A DNA stretch of 64,000 bases, from the NCBI RefSeq assembly GCF_032051675.1, contig NZ_CP116968.1, positions 3,465,001-3,529,000 on the forward strand, given 5' to 3'. The stretch's first letter is position 1; every line of letters starts with the position of its first letter. Positions 29,112-37,636 of the stretch are shown here, piece after piece. Origin of the DNA: Candidatus Nitrospira neomarina (GTDB lineage: Bacteria; Nitrospirota; Nitrospiria; Nitrospirales; UBA8639). The notes beneath the pieces are model-generated. The model did no database searches and was not told the origin of the DNA. It was given only the letters and a program-made list of their open reading frames with translations. Made by a program: the position numbers and the translations under genes.

Positions 29112-30338
29112 ATGCCCTCTACGTTTGGCCTGTGGGAATTTTTGAGCCGTGACGTGACCTTCCTGGGAGGCCCGAACAGCCCCATGCTGAGTTGGCTGGG
29201 GTCTGTTGGGATTGTGGTATTTTTCCTGTGGCACATTCTCAAGATGCGAAAGGAAACGGCTTCGGTTCGTCTGGCGTTTAATCGAGTACGCCCCATGTTG
29301 AACGCACTCGCTAACGAACGAAAGGAAATCGATCGCAACCGCTTCACGCATCACCCGGGAAAGGGGTTCTCAACCCATGTGGACCGTGCGGCATCCACTT
29401 CGAACCGGCTGGACAGTGAAGACATCCACACGCTCGACTCGGGAATGAAACAGGAACCCATCTTTCGCGATGCATGGGCGCAATACCGGATGACACTCAT
29501 TCTTGAACAAGTCCCGTGGTTTGTCGACCCGCGGATATTCAGCACAAAACGCGCCGCCGAGGTGTTTACTCAAGAAGCCCTCATTGCCAAACATGTGAAT
29601 CTGCCGTTCTATCGACAGTTGCCTTCGTTCATCACGGGGCTCGGGTTACTGCTGACCTTTCTCGCCTTGTTTATCGGCCTTGGCAAGCTACATGCCGAGG
29701 GAAGTGAGATTGTCGGAATTCAGGGGCTGATAAACGGGCTGGCCGGCAAGTTCCTGACATCCATCATCGGACTTATCATAGCCAATGTCTTTACGTTCAT
29801 TGAAAAACCGCTCATGGCCCGACTGACAAACGACCATTACATCTTTCTTGGTCTCATTGACCAACTTTTTCCTCGAAAAACCATGGAGCAAATGTTAGAG
29901 CAACTCACAGCTATGCAAGGCCGATCCCCTAAAGATCATTCGGCCTCCGGCGGAGAAAGCCGCCCACACCTGGCCGGATGGGAGACAAACGGCCTTGCCG
30001 GTTCAACGGCCGATTTAACAGCGGCCATTCAAACTTTGTCGGCATTGCAGCAGGAGCAACATGCCGAATTCCGACGAACCGTGGCGGAACTTCCACGTAT
30101 CATGACCGACCGGCTTCATGGTCCCCTCAATGATTTAAACGATGCCATTCACAGCCTCACCAAATGCCTCAAGGAAGCCAACCTGCATCCCATGCCAACA
30201 GAAACACCTTTCGAAAACCGCCCAGCCCTCTGGAAGACCTCTGCATACGCTCGGAGCCCTTCCATGATTAGTTTTTTCGATAAAATCAGCTCCTGGTCCA
30301 AACGGCCGGGGCCAGTCAGACACCGGCGGACAGGATGA
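29112..30338 (+). CDS. MotA/TolQ/ExbB-type proton-channel protein, ZorA-like
   Basis: A 408-residue inner-membrane protein. An N-terminal TM segment (SWLGSVGIVVFFLWHILK) is followed by a cytoplasmic stretch. Paired TM helices with the MotA/ExbB signature then appear at about 175-200 (LPSFITGLGLLLTFLALFIGL) and 215-240 (LAGKFLTSIIGLIIANVFTFIEKP). A helical tail of about 150 residues with Gln/Glu-rich stretches follows. This layout matches ZorA of Zorya defence systems and related uncharacterised MotA-like proteins more than flagellar MotA. GAGGA precedes the ATG. It overlaps the following OmpA/MotB-like gene by four bases (ATGA), so the two proteins are likely subunits of one complex. Confidence 0.8.
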   Translation: MPSTFGLWEFLSRDVTFLGGPNSPMLSWLGSVGIVVFFLWHILKMRKETASVRLAFNRVRPMLNALANERKEIDRNRFTHHPGKGFSTHVDRAASTSNRLDSEDIHTLDSGMKQEPIFRDAWAQYRMTLILEQVPWFVDPRIFSTKRAAEVFTQEALIAKHVNLPFYRQLPSFITGLGLLLTFLALFIGLGKLHAEGSEIVGIQGLINGLAGKFLTSIIGLIIANVFTFIEKPLMARLTNDHYIFLGLIDQLFPRKTMEQMLEQLTAMQGRSPKDHSASGGESRPHLAGWETNGLAGSTADLTAAIQTLSALQQEQHAEFRRTVAELPRIMTDRLHGPLNDLNDAIHSLTKCLKEANLHPMPTETPFENRPALWKTSAYARSPSMISFFDKISSWSKRPGPVRHRRTG

Positions 30339-31012
30339 GTTTTCCGACGGATCCGGATAACACCAGTTCTCCCACGACGGGCGGTATCATTGATCTCATG
30401 ACCTCTCTGGCCATGATCTTCATTCTGCTCTTTGCAGCATTTATCACCCAAACCCCCTCCGAAGCCCAGTCGCAATTGCAAGAACACAAAGAGAATGTGC
30501 AGGCAGCCCTTCGGGACCATTTGGAGCGGTTAGGACTGACCCTGGAGTCCGATCCCCAAGATCCGCTCACGCTTCTCATCGTCGTCCCCGACAATAAACT
30601 CACCTTTGAGTTCGGCCAAAGCATACTTTCTCATGACGCCGTTCAGTTTTTACAGGAGGCGATGCCGTTCTACGCGGCCGTCTTATGCGGACCCTTACGC
30701 GACAAGGTCGATTCCCTCGCAATCCAGGGTCACACCGACGATCGCGGGGACGATGCCTATAATTTAAAATTAAGCCAGGAGCGATCCCTGGCCGTGATGG
30801 TGAAAGGGCTAGAGGCCATTGAGGCTCAAGAGCCGTCGGCCTATCAATGCTTCCAGGCCATGACGTCAGCTTCCGGCCGTGGCAGACAAGACTTGATCTA
30901 CGATGGGAATAGCAGGGTGAACCGCGAAAAGAGCCGGCGCGTAATCTTTAAAATCCGCCTCCGTTCAACCGAGCAACGTCATATGGCTGAGCAGCCAGCC
31001 AAGATACTATAA
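30335..31012 (+). CDS. MotB/OmpA-type protein, ZorB-like
   Basis: A 225-residue protein with one N-terminal TM (IIDLMTSLAMIFILLFAAFI) that begins with an Asp in the position of the MotB proton-binding residue. A short helical linker and a C-terminal OmpA-like peptidoglycan-binding domain (residues about 85-215) follow, with IQGHTDDRGDDAYNLKLSQERS, the TDxxG...N..LS..RA signature. The ATGA overlap with the upstream channel gene indicates a stator-like A5B2-type complex anchored to the cell wall. No flagellar, Tol-Pal or zorC/zorD gene follows. Confidence 0.85.
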   Translation: MSFPTDPDNTSSPTTGGIIDLMTSLAMIFILLFAAFITQTPSEAQSQLQEHKENVQAALRDHLERLGLTLESDPQDPLTLLIVVPDNKLTFEFGQSILSHDAVQFLQEAMPFYAAVLCGPLRDKVDSLAIQGHTDDRGDDAYNLKLSQERSLAVMVKGLEAIEAQEPSAYQCFQAMTSASGRGRQDLIYDGNSRVNREKSRRVIFKIRLRSTEQRHMAEQPAKIL

Positions 31013-31391
31013 GCCACTCGACACTCCGCAAATCGCCTCCCTTCCTCTCCTCCCGGTCCGTCAAGACGAGACCACTGCAAAATTTTAGCAAAATTATGGC
31101 CATCCTTCCCCATAACGAACTGTCGAAATAGTCATGTGGTTGTCTGAATAAAAAGAGCCTTGCCTTAAATAAAATTGTCCAAGGACGGGGGGAGGCAAAG
31201 GGCAGTATTTTACTTATGCATAGAGGTCACATTGACACGACGAGCCCTGGAAATCCCAATAGGGGTTTTTAAAAGACCCTCCTACATTCATCTCGTACGA
31301 GGGACAGGTGCCTGAAACAGCATGGGAAAAAAAGTCTTCTCTGTGGAGGATTGCTCACATCCGATGATTGAATGACGGAGAACAGATACAA

Positions 31392-31568
31392 ATGGAAATG
31401 AGTGATGAGGAAAGTATTAAGACGGTGTGGGCTTCAGGAAGAGATTGGGTCATCAAGCGGAAAAACCATCAATATTTCCATCGCCCGGAAAGGGATCATG
31501 GAGCATGGATCCCGGGACTACCCCCAGATACTTTTGAGCCAGAGATCGATGTCCTCTTCGATGATTAA
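31392..31568 (+). CDS. Possible small acidic protein, 58 aa
   Basis: A short frame encoding MEMSDEES...FEPEIDVLFDD, acidic at both ends with a basic Trp-containing centre. It lies in an otherwise empty 600-bp stretch between the ZorB-like gene and the convergent enzyme operon. A GGAG lies 12 bases upstream, too far for a strong site. The 31013-31391 part of this stretch shows nothing else. Confidence 0.3.
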   Translation: MEMSDEESIKTVWASGRDWVIKRKNHQYFHRPERDHGAWIPGLPPDTFEPEIDVLFDD

Positions 31569-31629
31569 TGCCAATTATTCTTACCTCTTGCCCAAACCTA
31601 CAAATGAACACACAGGGAAGCGGTAGACT

Positions 31630-32619
31630 TTATACCGTCACGACGATTTTGCCTTTTTGCTGGTTGGAGACCATGTAGCGATGCGCTTCCGCAATTTCCG
31701 CTAAAGGGAAGGTGCGGTCGATGATCGGTTTTAAAGCGCCTGATTCTAATCCCTGATAAATATAGTCTTTCCCGCGCTTCAGCATTTCAGGGTTTTTGAC
31801 AATCTCGAATAGCGTATAGCCTCGTATGGTTAATCCTTTTGCCAGGGCAGGGAACAAAGGAAACGGGGTTGGGTGTGGAGCCAATGCCCCATATTCAAAG
31901 ATGATCCCTCCTGGTGCGGTGACGGCGGCGAGTTGTTCCAACAACGGACCCGCAACAGGATCAAACACCAGGCGCGCGCCTTTTCCAGAGGTGAGCGCCA
32001 TTCCTCTTTCCGCCAGATCTTCCGCATCAGTCACAATCACATGATCCGCTCCCGCTTCAAGGAGAAAGGCTTTTTTATCCGCGCCACGAGTCGAAGCAAT
32101 CGCGACTCCTCCGGTAGCTTTAACGATTTGAATGGCCGCCAATCCCACACTGCTGCTGGCGGCCGTTATCAAAACCGTGTCGCCTGTTTTCAGGTTTCCG
32201 TATTCAATGAGTGCCCCATACGCCGTCATGTATTGCATCCAGATGGCGGCACCTTCAATGGCGGAGAGGTTGTCGGGATAAGGAGCGGCCGCAGAGGCCG
32301 GGACGATGGCACTCTCACCATAGACACCATATTGGCTCATGGGAAAGGACGGAATCGTACTCACCCTGTCCCCAATATGAAGGTCTGTGATGTCGGGACC
32401 GACGGCATCAATGACTCCTGCCGCTTCATATCCTATCCGAGAGGGCAGTTGAGGCGTCTCCAGATATTGGCCTTTTCTCAGCATGACTTCGGCGCGGTTA
32501 AGACCGATAGCCTCCACCTTCATGCGCACTTCTCCCTTACCCGGTTCGGCCAAAGGGAAGTCCTCAAGCTTCAGAACGTCAGGTCCGCCCGTTTGATGAA
32601 AGCGAACGATCTTTGGCAT
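31630..32619 (-). CDS. MDR-superfamily zinc-independent alcohol dehydrogenase / quinone oxidoreductase
   Basis: A 329-residue medium-chain dehydrogenase/reductase of the quinone-oxidoreductase type that would reduce quinones or activated alkenes with NADPH. The GroES-like N-terminal domain carries GLNRAEVMLRKGQY and GYEAAGVIDAVG. The Rossmann domain has TAASSSVGLAAIQIVKA, where the usual second Gly is replaced by Ser, and the catalytic zinc ligands of alcohol dehydrogenases are absent. AAGGAGGT precedes the ATG at 32619. It is the last gene of the leftward enzyme run, 30 bp after the DUF5069 gene. Confidence 0.9.
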   Translation of the reverse strand: MPKIVRFHQTGGPDVLKLEDFPLAEPGKGEVRMKVEAIGLNRAEVMLRKGQYLETPQLPSRIGYEAAGVIDAVGPDITDLHIGDRVSTIPSFPMSQYGVYGESAIVPASAAAPYPDNLSAIEGAAIWMQYMTAYGALIEYGNLKTGDTVLITAASSSVGLAAIQIVKATGGVAIASTRGADKKAFLLEAGADHVIVTDAEDLAERGMALTSGKGARLVFDPVAGPLLEQLAAVTAPGGIIFEYGALAPHPTPFPLFPALAKGLTIRGYTLFEIVKNPEMLKRGKDYIYQGLESGALKPIIDRTFPLAEIAEAHRYMVSNQQKGKIVVTV

Positions 32620-32649
32620 CACCTACCTCCTTCAAAAAAATCATTTCGG

Positions 32650-33180
32650 TCAGGTTTGTGACCGTTCCTTCACAAATTTCACGATGCGGTCCACGTCGTC
32701 ATCCGCCTCCCGGACCATTTGGAGAAATTCAACGGGATTGACGTTGATCTTTCTCAGAAATCGGAGATCCGCACCGCAACTATACATCAGATCGGGTGGC
32801 AACTCTCCATAAAGCTTGGCTCTGGCTTTCTCAATAAGGCGCGGAAACCATTCCAGTCCGGCCAGAGAGGCCTCCCGAGGCGGGAACAATTCAGTAATTT
32901 TCACGAATTTCGAATATTGTCCCTGTTGATCGTTCAAAAAATAGTCCCGCCTTATCCTGGTGATGGCAAGAGCGGTTTCCGGATCGGGTTCTCCGGCATC
33001 GCACCAGTCCTCCACAAAGTCGAAAATTTCCTGAGGCGTGGCCCCGATTGATCGAAGAAAATCATCCTCTTGTTTCGTAAACATCACATCCACCTGACGC
33101 TCCCCGTTTTTATAAGCCGCGACCTTGCTTTCGAAGAGGGCCCGGAATCTCTCTTCCCACTGTTCAGATTCGTGATTCAT
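32650..33180 (-). CDS. DUF5069-domain protein
   Basis: A 176-residue soluble protein whose C-terminal half (LAGLEWFPRLIEKARAKL to NPVEFLQMVRE) matches DUF5069, a small uncharacterised domain. The N-terminal half is helical with IFDFVEDWCDAGEPDP. The ATG at 33180 has AAGGGA upstream; the frame stays open further upstream only because it reads into a dispersed repeat, which should not be included. It lies between that repeat and the quinone-reductase-like gene. Confidence 0.75.
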   Translation of the reverse strand: MNHESEQWEERFRALFESKVAAYKNGERQVDVMFTKQEDDFLRSIGATPQEIFDFVEDWCDAGEPDPETALAITRIRRDYFLNDQQGQYSKFVKITELFPPREASLAGLEWFPRLIEKARAKLYGELPPDLMYSCGADLRFLRKINVNPVEFLQMVREADDDVDRIVKFVKERSQT

Positions 33181-33200
33181 CGTTCGATGTTCCCTTGTAG

Positions 33201-33315
33201 GGTCTGTTGAAAAAAGCCGCCAGCGGCGTTCTTGCCATTTTCCCGTGCTCACGTACTAAGCGTACGCTCCGCGCGTAAAAACGGCTGCGGCCTTGCTGGA
33301 CGGACTTTTTTGAAC
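33201..33315. repeat. Dispersed palindromic repeat element (Nitrospira-type, about 115 bp)
   Basis: The ends form an imperfect inverted repeat: GTTGAAAAAAGCCGCCAGC on the left against a right end that reads, on the other strand, GTTCAAAAAAGTCCGTCCAGC. The interior has TAAGCGTACG-type small palindromes. From memory, elements with this GCCGCCAGCGGCG core are scattered through Nitrospira genomes. Only one copy lies in this window. It separates the PNPOx-like gene from the DUF5069 gene and may be transcribed as a hairpin. Confidence 0.6.
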
Positions 33316-33519
33316 CGCCTCGGATCCTTTGGTGAGTAATCTAATCCTGGGTAAATTTGCTCTTGAACATCCTTATTATTCAACACTCCCTTGTAGTTCC
33401 GTGTGTACAATCAGAAGCTCCTCTCGATTCGGATATTGATTTCTTGAATTGTACGGATGTGTTCATTTCCTTGTCTCCTATTTCAGCATGGCCTTAGACA
33501 GTAATCGACTGACATTCGT

Positions 33520-34140
33520 TTACACGGACACCCGCAATTGTCTGTTTAATATCTCAATTTCGGTTTCCAGGGCCGTGATCCGGTTCCTAAGGGGCAACAT
33601 AAGGCGCTCGACCTCCTCTTGTGAATATTTGGCGGGAATGTGTTGTCGGCAATTGGCATCCCAGGCTTCCACATGAAAACGAATAACCCGTTCGGGCTTT
33701 CCCTTATAATGTGTATCGGTGAGTTGTTTGAGCAAGTCCTGAGCACCCTCAATGACCTCTGCCGTTCCCCACATCTTGATTCGGGTTTGGGTGGCATAAT
33801 CCATCAGGAACAAAAAGGCCTGATGGTTTTCGGCCAAATTTCCCAATGAGATATATTGGCGATTGCCTTTGAAGTCGGCGAAGGCGAGGGTCCGATCATC
33901 CAGCACCCTAAGAAAACCCTTGGGACCTCCTCGATGCTGAATATAAGGTCTTCCTGCCGCACTCGCTGTGGCGAAATAGAAGGAGTCCCGCTCGCGTAAG
34001 AAATCTGCAAGCTCAGGCGTTATGGTGTCCGACCAGCCCTCCCGTTCCTCCATTCGTGCGTAGTGCTGTCGTGACCCCAGTCGCTCCTGCACGACTTTCA
34101 CGGACGGAGTAAAGGCGATATCACTGATTGGTGGTTTCAT
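33520..34140 (-). CDS. Pyridoxamine-5'-phosphate oxidase-family (FMN-binding split barrel) protein
   Basis: A 206-residue protein with the split-barrel flavin-binding fold: FLRERDSFYFATASAAGRPYIQHRGGPKGFL is the opening of the family and FADFKGNRQYISLGNLAEN contains the flavin-phosphate contacts. A Leu/Glu-rich coiled tail closes it. It is unlikely to be the vitamin B6 enzyme and more like general FMN- or F420-dependent reductases of stress operons. AGGGAG precedes the ATG. It lies 33 bp after the Old Yellow Enzyme gene. Confidence 0.88.
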   Translation of the reverse strand: MKPPISDIAFTPSVKVVQERLGSRQHYARMEEREGWSDTITPELADFLRERDSFYFATASAAGRPYIQHRGGPKGFLRVLDDRTLAFADFKGNRQYISLGNLAENHQAFLFLMDYATQTRIKMWGTAEVIEGAQDLLKQLTDTHYKGKPERVIRFHVEAWDANCRQHIPAKYSQEEVERLMLPLRNRITALETEIEILNRQLRVSV

Positions 34141-34173
34141 ATCTTCGTCTCCCTGTTCTCACTCAAATAGTCG

Positions 34174-35286
34174 TTAGGCAGCTTTTTCATTCAGAGGCAA
34201 ATAGTCGGTATATCCTTTCGTATCTCCACCATAAAATGTGGAACGATCATAGGGAGTGAGAGGGGCAGACTTTCGGATCCGTTCAGAGAGGTCCGGGTTG
34301 GAAATGAAGTACCTTCCAAACGCCACCGCGTCTGCCAAACTCTTTTCTGTATATTCAAGAGCGGAATCAGGGGTATGCCCTCCTGCGGAAATCAGAACAG
34401 ACTTCAAGTTATCACGAAACAATGCGGCCGTTTGTGGTGTGTCTTGAAGGCTTTCGTCTTGCATGCCCGCGAGCGCTGCCCGTGGCTCAATTAAATCAAC
34501 AAAGGCCACACCTCGTGCATCCAATTCACGGAGGACATAGGTGAACAGCGTGATCGGATCACTATCCCTCATGCCATTAAATGCGTTAAAGGGAGATACA
34601 CGCACGCCAACACGTTCTTTTCCCCAGACTTCGTTGACCGCATCGACGACCTCCAACAACAGACGGGCACGATTTTCAATTGATCCACCATAGTCGTCGG
34701 TGCGAACGTTGGAACCATCCTGAAGGAACTGATCGAGTAAATACCCATTAGCTCCATGCACTTCTACACCATCGAACCCCGCTGCTTTGGCGTTTTCAGC
34801 ACCCGCTTTAAAGTCAGCAACAATTCCTGCTATTTCATCTGTTTCAAGTGCACGAGGAACCAAAATAGGCGTTTCCTGCCAATCAGCGGTATACGTTCCA
34901 CTGTTTTCCGCAGCAAGAGCAGAAGGGGCAACCGGCAACGCACCATCGGGTTGATGAGAAGGGTGAGAAATGCGCCCCACATGCCATAGTTGAAGAAAGA
35001 TCCGGCCGCCTGCCTTATGCACCGCATCGGTTACGAGTTTCCAGCCCTGGACTTGCTCTTGGGAATGTATCCCTGGGGTGCCTGGATAGCCCTGTCCCTG
35101 TTGGGAAACTTGAGTGGCTTCCGAGATGATTAATCCGGCAGAAGCACGTTGTGCATAATATGTGACATTGAGTTCATGTGGAACGTTTCCTGGCTGCTTT
35201 GATCGCATCCGTGTTAACGGTGCCATGATGATGCGATTGGGCAATGTCAGAGAACCTATGGTTAAGGGCTCAAAAAGTTTTGTCAT
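34174..35286 (-). CDS. Old Yellow Enzyme-family alkene reductase (NemA-like)
   Basis: A 370-residue FMN-dependent ene-reductase that reduces activated C=C bonds or nitro compounds with NAD(P)H. MTKLFEPLTIGSLTLPNRIIMAPLTRMRS is the canonical N-terminus. LQLWHVGRISHP, FDGVEVHGANGYLLDQFL and DDYGGSIENRARLLLEVVDAV follow, with the substrate-binding His/Asn pair in VEVHGANG. ISAGGH and FGRYFISNPDL close the barrel. I chose the ATG at 35286 because AAAGGAA precedes it and homologs begin there; an upstream open frame adds 21 residues. It belongs to the leftward enzyme run. Confidence 0.94.
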   Translation of the reverse strand: MTKLFEPLTIGSLTLPNRIIMAPLTRMRSKQPGNVPHELNVTYYAQRASAGLIISEATQVSQQGQGYPGTPGIHSQEQVQGWKLVTDAVHKAGGRIFLQLWHVGRISHPSHQPDGALPVAPSALAAENSGTYTADWQETPILVPRALETDEIAGIVADFKAGAENAKAAGFDGVEVHGANGYLLDQFLQDGSNVRTDDYGGSIENRARLLLEVVDAVNEVWGKERVGVRVSPFNAFNGMRDSDPITLFTYVLRELDARGVAFVDLIEPRAALAGMQDESLQDTPQTAALFRDNLKSVLISAGGHTPDSALEYTEKSLADAVAFGRYFISNPDLSERIRKSAPLTPYDRSTFYGGDTKGYTDYLPLNEKAA

Positions 35287-35345
35287 GGTCCGTTTCCTTT
35301 TAATGAGTTGCTCAATGAACGACATTCTTACTTGCTCGCGATCTT

Positions 35346-36368
35346 TCACCGGTTTACCGCTACTCGTTTATCCAGAAAACGGCCAATATAATTAGCGATT
35401 AGGTCGCCGTCTTCTTCCAAGGCAAAGTGTCCCGTGTCCAGTAGATGAAACTCCAGATTGTTCAGATCCCGTTTATACGGGTAGGCCCCTTCAGCCGGAA
35501 AGATCTGATCGTTCTTCCCCCACACAATTAACGTGGGCGGTTGATACTCTCGCAGATATTCCTGCCACTGTGGATAGAGCGGCGGGTTTGAGCCATAGCT
35601 ATAGAACAATTCCAGTTGAATGGCCTGATTTCCCTCCCGGTCCAACAGGTATTGGTCAACTAACCAATTATCCGGGCTGATGACTGCTGAATTTCTCACT
35701 CCATGGGTATACTGCCATTTTGTGGCGTCAATATTGAGAGATCGCTTCAGAGGTTCGGCATTTTGCGGAGTACGGTCTTTCCAGAAGGCTCGAAACGGTT
35801 TCCAGAACTCCCGTAATCCTTCTTCATAGGCGTTTCCATTCTGGATAATGAGAGATTCGATCCGTTCGGGATGGCTAACGGCCAAACGGAATCCCACAGG
35901 AGCCCCATAATCCATCAAATACAAACTGTAGGATTTCAATCCGACTTTTTGTATGAACTGCTCCATGACCTTCGCAAGATTATCGAAGGTATAGTGGAAC
36001 TGATCCACCGTCGGCATGGAACTGTTTCCAAATCCCGGGTAATCCGGAGCCACTACATGGAAGCGGTCGGATAACTGCGGGATCAGGTTGCGGAACATGT
36101 GGGACGAAGTCGGGAACCCATGAAGCAATAAAATGACCGGCGCATCCTTTGGTCCCGCCTCCCGATAAAAGATCTCCAGTCCGTCCACTTCCACCGTTTT
36201 ATGGAGAGTAGGATGATTGCTCCACACGGCCGTGGTTTGAGCAGTGGCCGGTTCTTGATTTCCCGACTTGGAAGCCATGGCCCCCACAACCAACATGCCT
36301 ATAAGCCCGAACGGTACAACAGCCAAAATTCCAATCAGAGGTTTAATGATTTTATTCAATGGTTTCAT
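35346..36368 (-). CDS. Alpha/beta hydrolase, epoxide hydrolase / haloalkane dehalogenase type
   Basis: A 340-residue hydrolase with an N-terminal membrane or signal segment ([20 protein letters not shown]), so it is probably exported or membrane-anchored. The fold is marked by [15 protein letters not shown] (oxyanion region), DYPGFGNSS, and the nucleophile elbow LMDYGAP, where the nucleophile is Asp, as in epoxide hydrolases and haloalkane dehalogenases, rather than Ser. The acid is in GKNDQIFP and the base in [16 protein letters not shown] precedes the ATG at 36368. Substrate is unknown. Confidence 0.9.
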   Translation of the reverse strand: MKPLNKIIKPLIGILAVVPFGLIGMLVVGAMASKSGNQEPATAQTTAVWSNHPTLHKTVEVDGLEIFYREAGPKDAPVILLLHGFPTSSHMFRNLIPQLSDRFHVVAPDYPGFGNSSMPTVDQFHYTFDNLAKVMEQFIQKVGLKSYSLYLMDYGAPVGFRLAVSHPERIESLIIQNGNAYEEGLREFWKPFRAFWKDRTPQNAEPLKRSLNIDATKWQYTHGVRNSAVISPDNWLVDQYLLDREGNQAIQLELFYSYGSNPPLYPQWQEYLREYQPPTLIVWGKNDQIFPAEGAYPYKRDLNNLEFHLLDTGHFALEEDGDLIANYIGRFLDKRVAVNR

Positions 36369-36450
36369 TCCTTTCCCTCCGGGACAATGAAGAAATCTCA
36401 TGCCTTCATAAAATGTTCCGGTCTCTTTCCAATTTCGTTGGTATTAATTC

Positions 36451-36819
36451 TCAAGGATTGTGGTAATACCGCTCGTGAGTGATCCTGCCGTCCTGCCATT
36501 TGGCAACCACGACCTGCTCAGCATGAACCGGAGTGCCGTCCGTGGCTATCCAGTCCATGACCGTTTCATAAAACGTCACGTCCTCACCAACGCCCTTGGC
36601 CGTGACATCAAAGCGCTTCCACTCCTTCACGGTGTTCATGAATTGCTTCTCCCGTTCCAAATTGGCCTTGCGCCCCACCGTTGGTGGTTGATCGTTCTCC
36701 TGCATGGCCGCATCTTCCGCATAGAATGCATTGATCGCATCCAGAATGCGGCCTTCGCGGATATACGAAAACAAGTCTTCCAGTCTGTCCTGTAGGTTGA
36801 TGGTGGTTTGTGAGCTCAT
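36451..36819 (-). CDS. SnoaL/NTF2-like protein
   Basis: A 122-residue single-domain protein of the NTF2-like superfamily: AINAFYAEDAAMQEND in the first helix-strand, FYETVMDWIATDG and the C-terminal VVAKWQDGRITHERYY. Such folds bind small hydrophobic molecules or act as isomerases or hydratases. A good AAAGGAG site precedes the ATG. It is the second gene of the leftward run. Confidence 0.85.
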   Translation of the reverse strand: MSSQTTINLQDRLEDLFSYIREGRILDAINAFYAEDAAMQENDQPPTVGRKANLEREKQFMNTVKEWKRFDVTAKGVGEDVTFYETVMDWIATDGTPVHAEQVVVAKWQDGRITHERYYHNP

Positions 36820-36883
36820 GGTCTTTCTCCTTTCTTGAAAAACTGCTTGAGTAATGGTGGTTTAAATTTTGGCCTGAACGGCT

Positions 36884-37432
36884 CTAGACCCTGGCTTCCA
36901 GCTCGGAAGCGGCAGGAAAGTCCACGTCCGTCCCGGCCACGTGATTGAAATAATTGGTGAACAGAGTCAGCGCGATATTGGCCAGGATCTCCGTCATCTC
37001 CCCGTCCGTGAACCCGGCCTTAGAAAGTTTGGCGAACTCTTCGTCCGTGACCTGCGCGCGGTTCGACACGACCTGCCGCGTGAACGCCAGGGCCGTGGCC
37101 TCCTTAGTGTCGAGTGACTCGCCTCGCCGGCTGTCACTGATGGCTTCCTCGCTGAGCCCCACCGTCCGGCCGATGGCCGAATGGGCTGCGAGGCAATACC
37201 GGCAGTCATTGACTTCCGAAACGGTCAGAGCAATTTGTTCCCGAAACTTCGCCGAAAGATGGCCTTTCGAGAGGGCTCCCGAGAAATCGAGGTATCCCTG
37301 AAGGACGGCCGGCGAGTTGGCCATGGTCCGCATAATGTTGGGCGCGAATCCCAGTTTGCTCTCCACGCCTTTCAACAAACGTTGAGCCTGACCTGTGGCA
37401 GTCTCCGGATTGAGTGCAGTTAATCGTGGCAT
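36884..37432 (-). CDS. Carboxymuconolactone decarboxylase / AhpD-like protein
   Basis: A 182-residue CMD-family protein: LGFAPNIMRTMANSPAVLQGYLDFSGAL, then the conserved EVNDCRYCLAAHSAIGR block with the CxxC pair and downstream His used by AhpD-type peroxidases. Its homologs act as alkylhydroperoxidase-like or thiol-dependent reductases. The ATG at 37432 has AAGGAGAA upstream; an extended frame starts 30 codons earlier. It is the first gene after the sigma-54-like promoter and is divergent from the activator gene. Confidence 0.9.
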   Translation of the reverse strand: MPRLTALNPETATGQAQRLLKGVESKLGFAPNIMRTMANSPAVLQGYLDFSGALSKGHLSAKFREQIALTVSEVNDCRYCLAAHSAIGRTVGLSEEAISDSRRGESLDTKEATALAFTRQVVSNRAQVTDEEFAKLSKAGFTDGEMTEILANIALTLFTNYFNHVAGTDVDFPAASELEARV

Positions 37433-37491
37433 GGCTTGGGTTCTCCTTGTGTGGGCTTGATAAACGTTCGCATTCATGTTTTCGTGGTAAT

Positions 37492-37506
37492 ACAATGACC
37501 GTGCCA
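37492..37506 (-). promoter_or_regulatory. Putative sigma-54 (-24/-12) promoter of the enzyme operon
   Basis: Read on the minus strand: TGGCACG, four bases, then TTGT. This matches the sigma-54 consensus TGGCACG-N4-TTGC at all -24 positions and three of four -12 positions; the last base of the -12 element is T instead of C. It lies about 60 bp before the start codon of the CMD/AhpD-like gene and 65-115 bp from palindromes next to a sigma-54 activator gene, as expected for an enhancer-controlled promoter. Confidence 0.65.
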
Positions 37507-37571
37507 ATCGATAAAATTTCATAACATAATGTTTTATTTATAAAAATAATATTTAACCAATTGCTATTTTC

Positions 37572-37622
37572 CACGAAATATCGTGCTTCACGAAAACTCA
37601 TTGCACATACACGAAATTTCGT
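37572..37622. promoter_or_regulatory. Palindromic upstream activator sites (CACGAAA type)
   Basis: Three related sites: CACGA-AATA-TCGTG at 37572-37585, a half site CACGAAA at 37589-37595, and the perfect palindrome ACGAAATTTCGT at 37611-37622 (preceded by C). They share the consensus CACGAAATWTCGTG. The spacing and symmetry fit binding of the Fis-type dimer encoded by the adjacent activator, which would control both the enzyme operon and itself. Confidence 0.65.
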
Positions 37623-37636
37623 TTAAATTTTCACTC

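Noticed and set aside
29112..31012. Complete Zorya anti-phage system
   Set aside because: No zorC, zorD or zorE gene follows; only the ion-channel pair is present.
31873..32661. A 262-residue open frame antisense to the quinone-reductase-like gene
   Set aside because: A shadow of a strongly supported gene; composition is low-complexity Arg/Ser/His.
33181..33252. N-terminal extension of the DUF5069 gene
   Set aside because: The extra residues are encoded by the dispersed repeat; the ATG at 33180 has a ribosome site.
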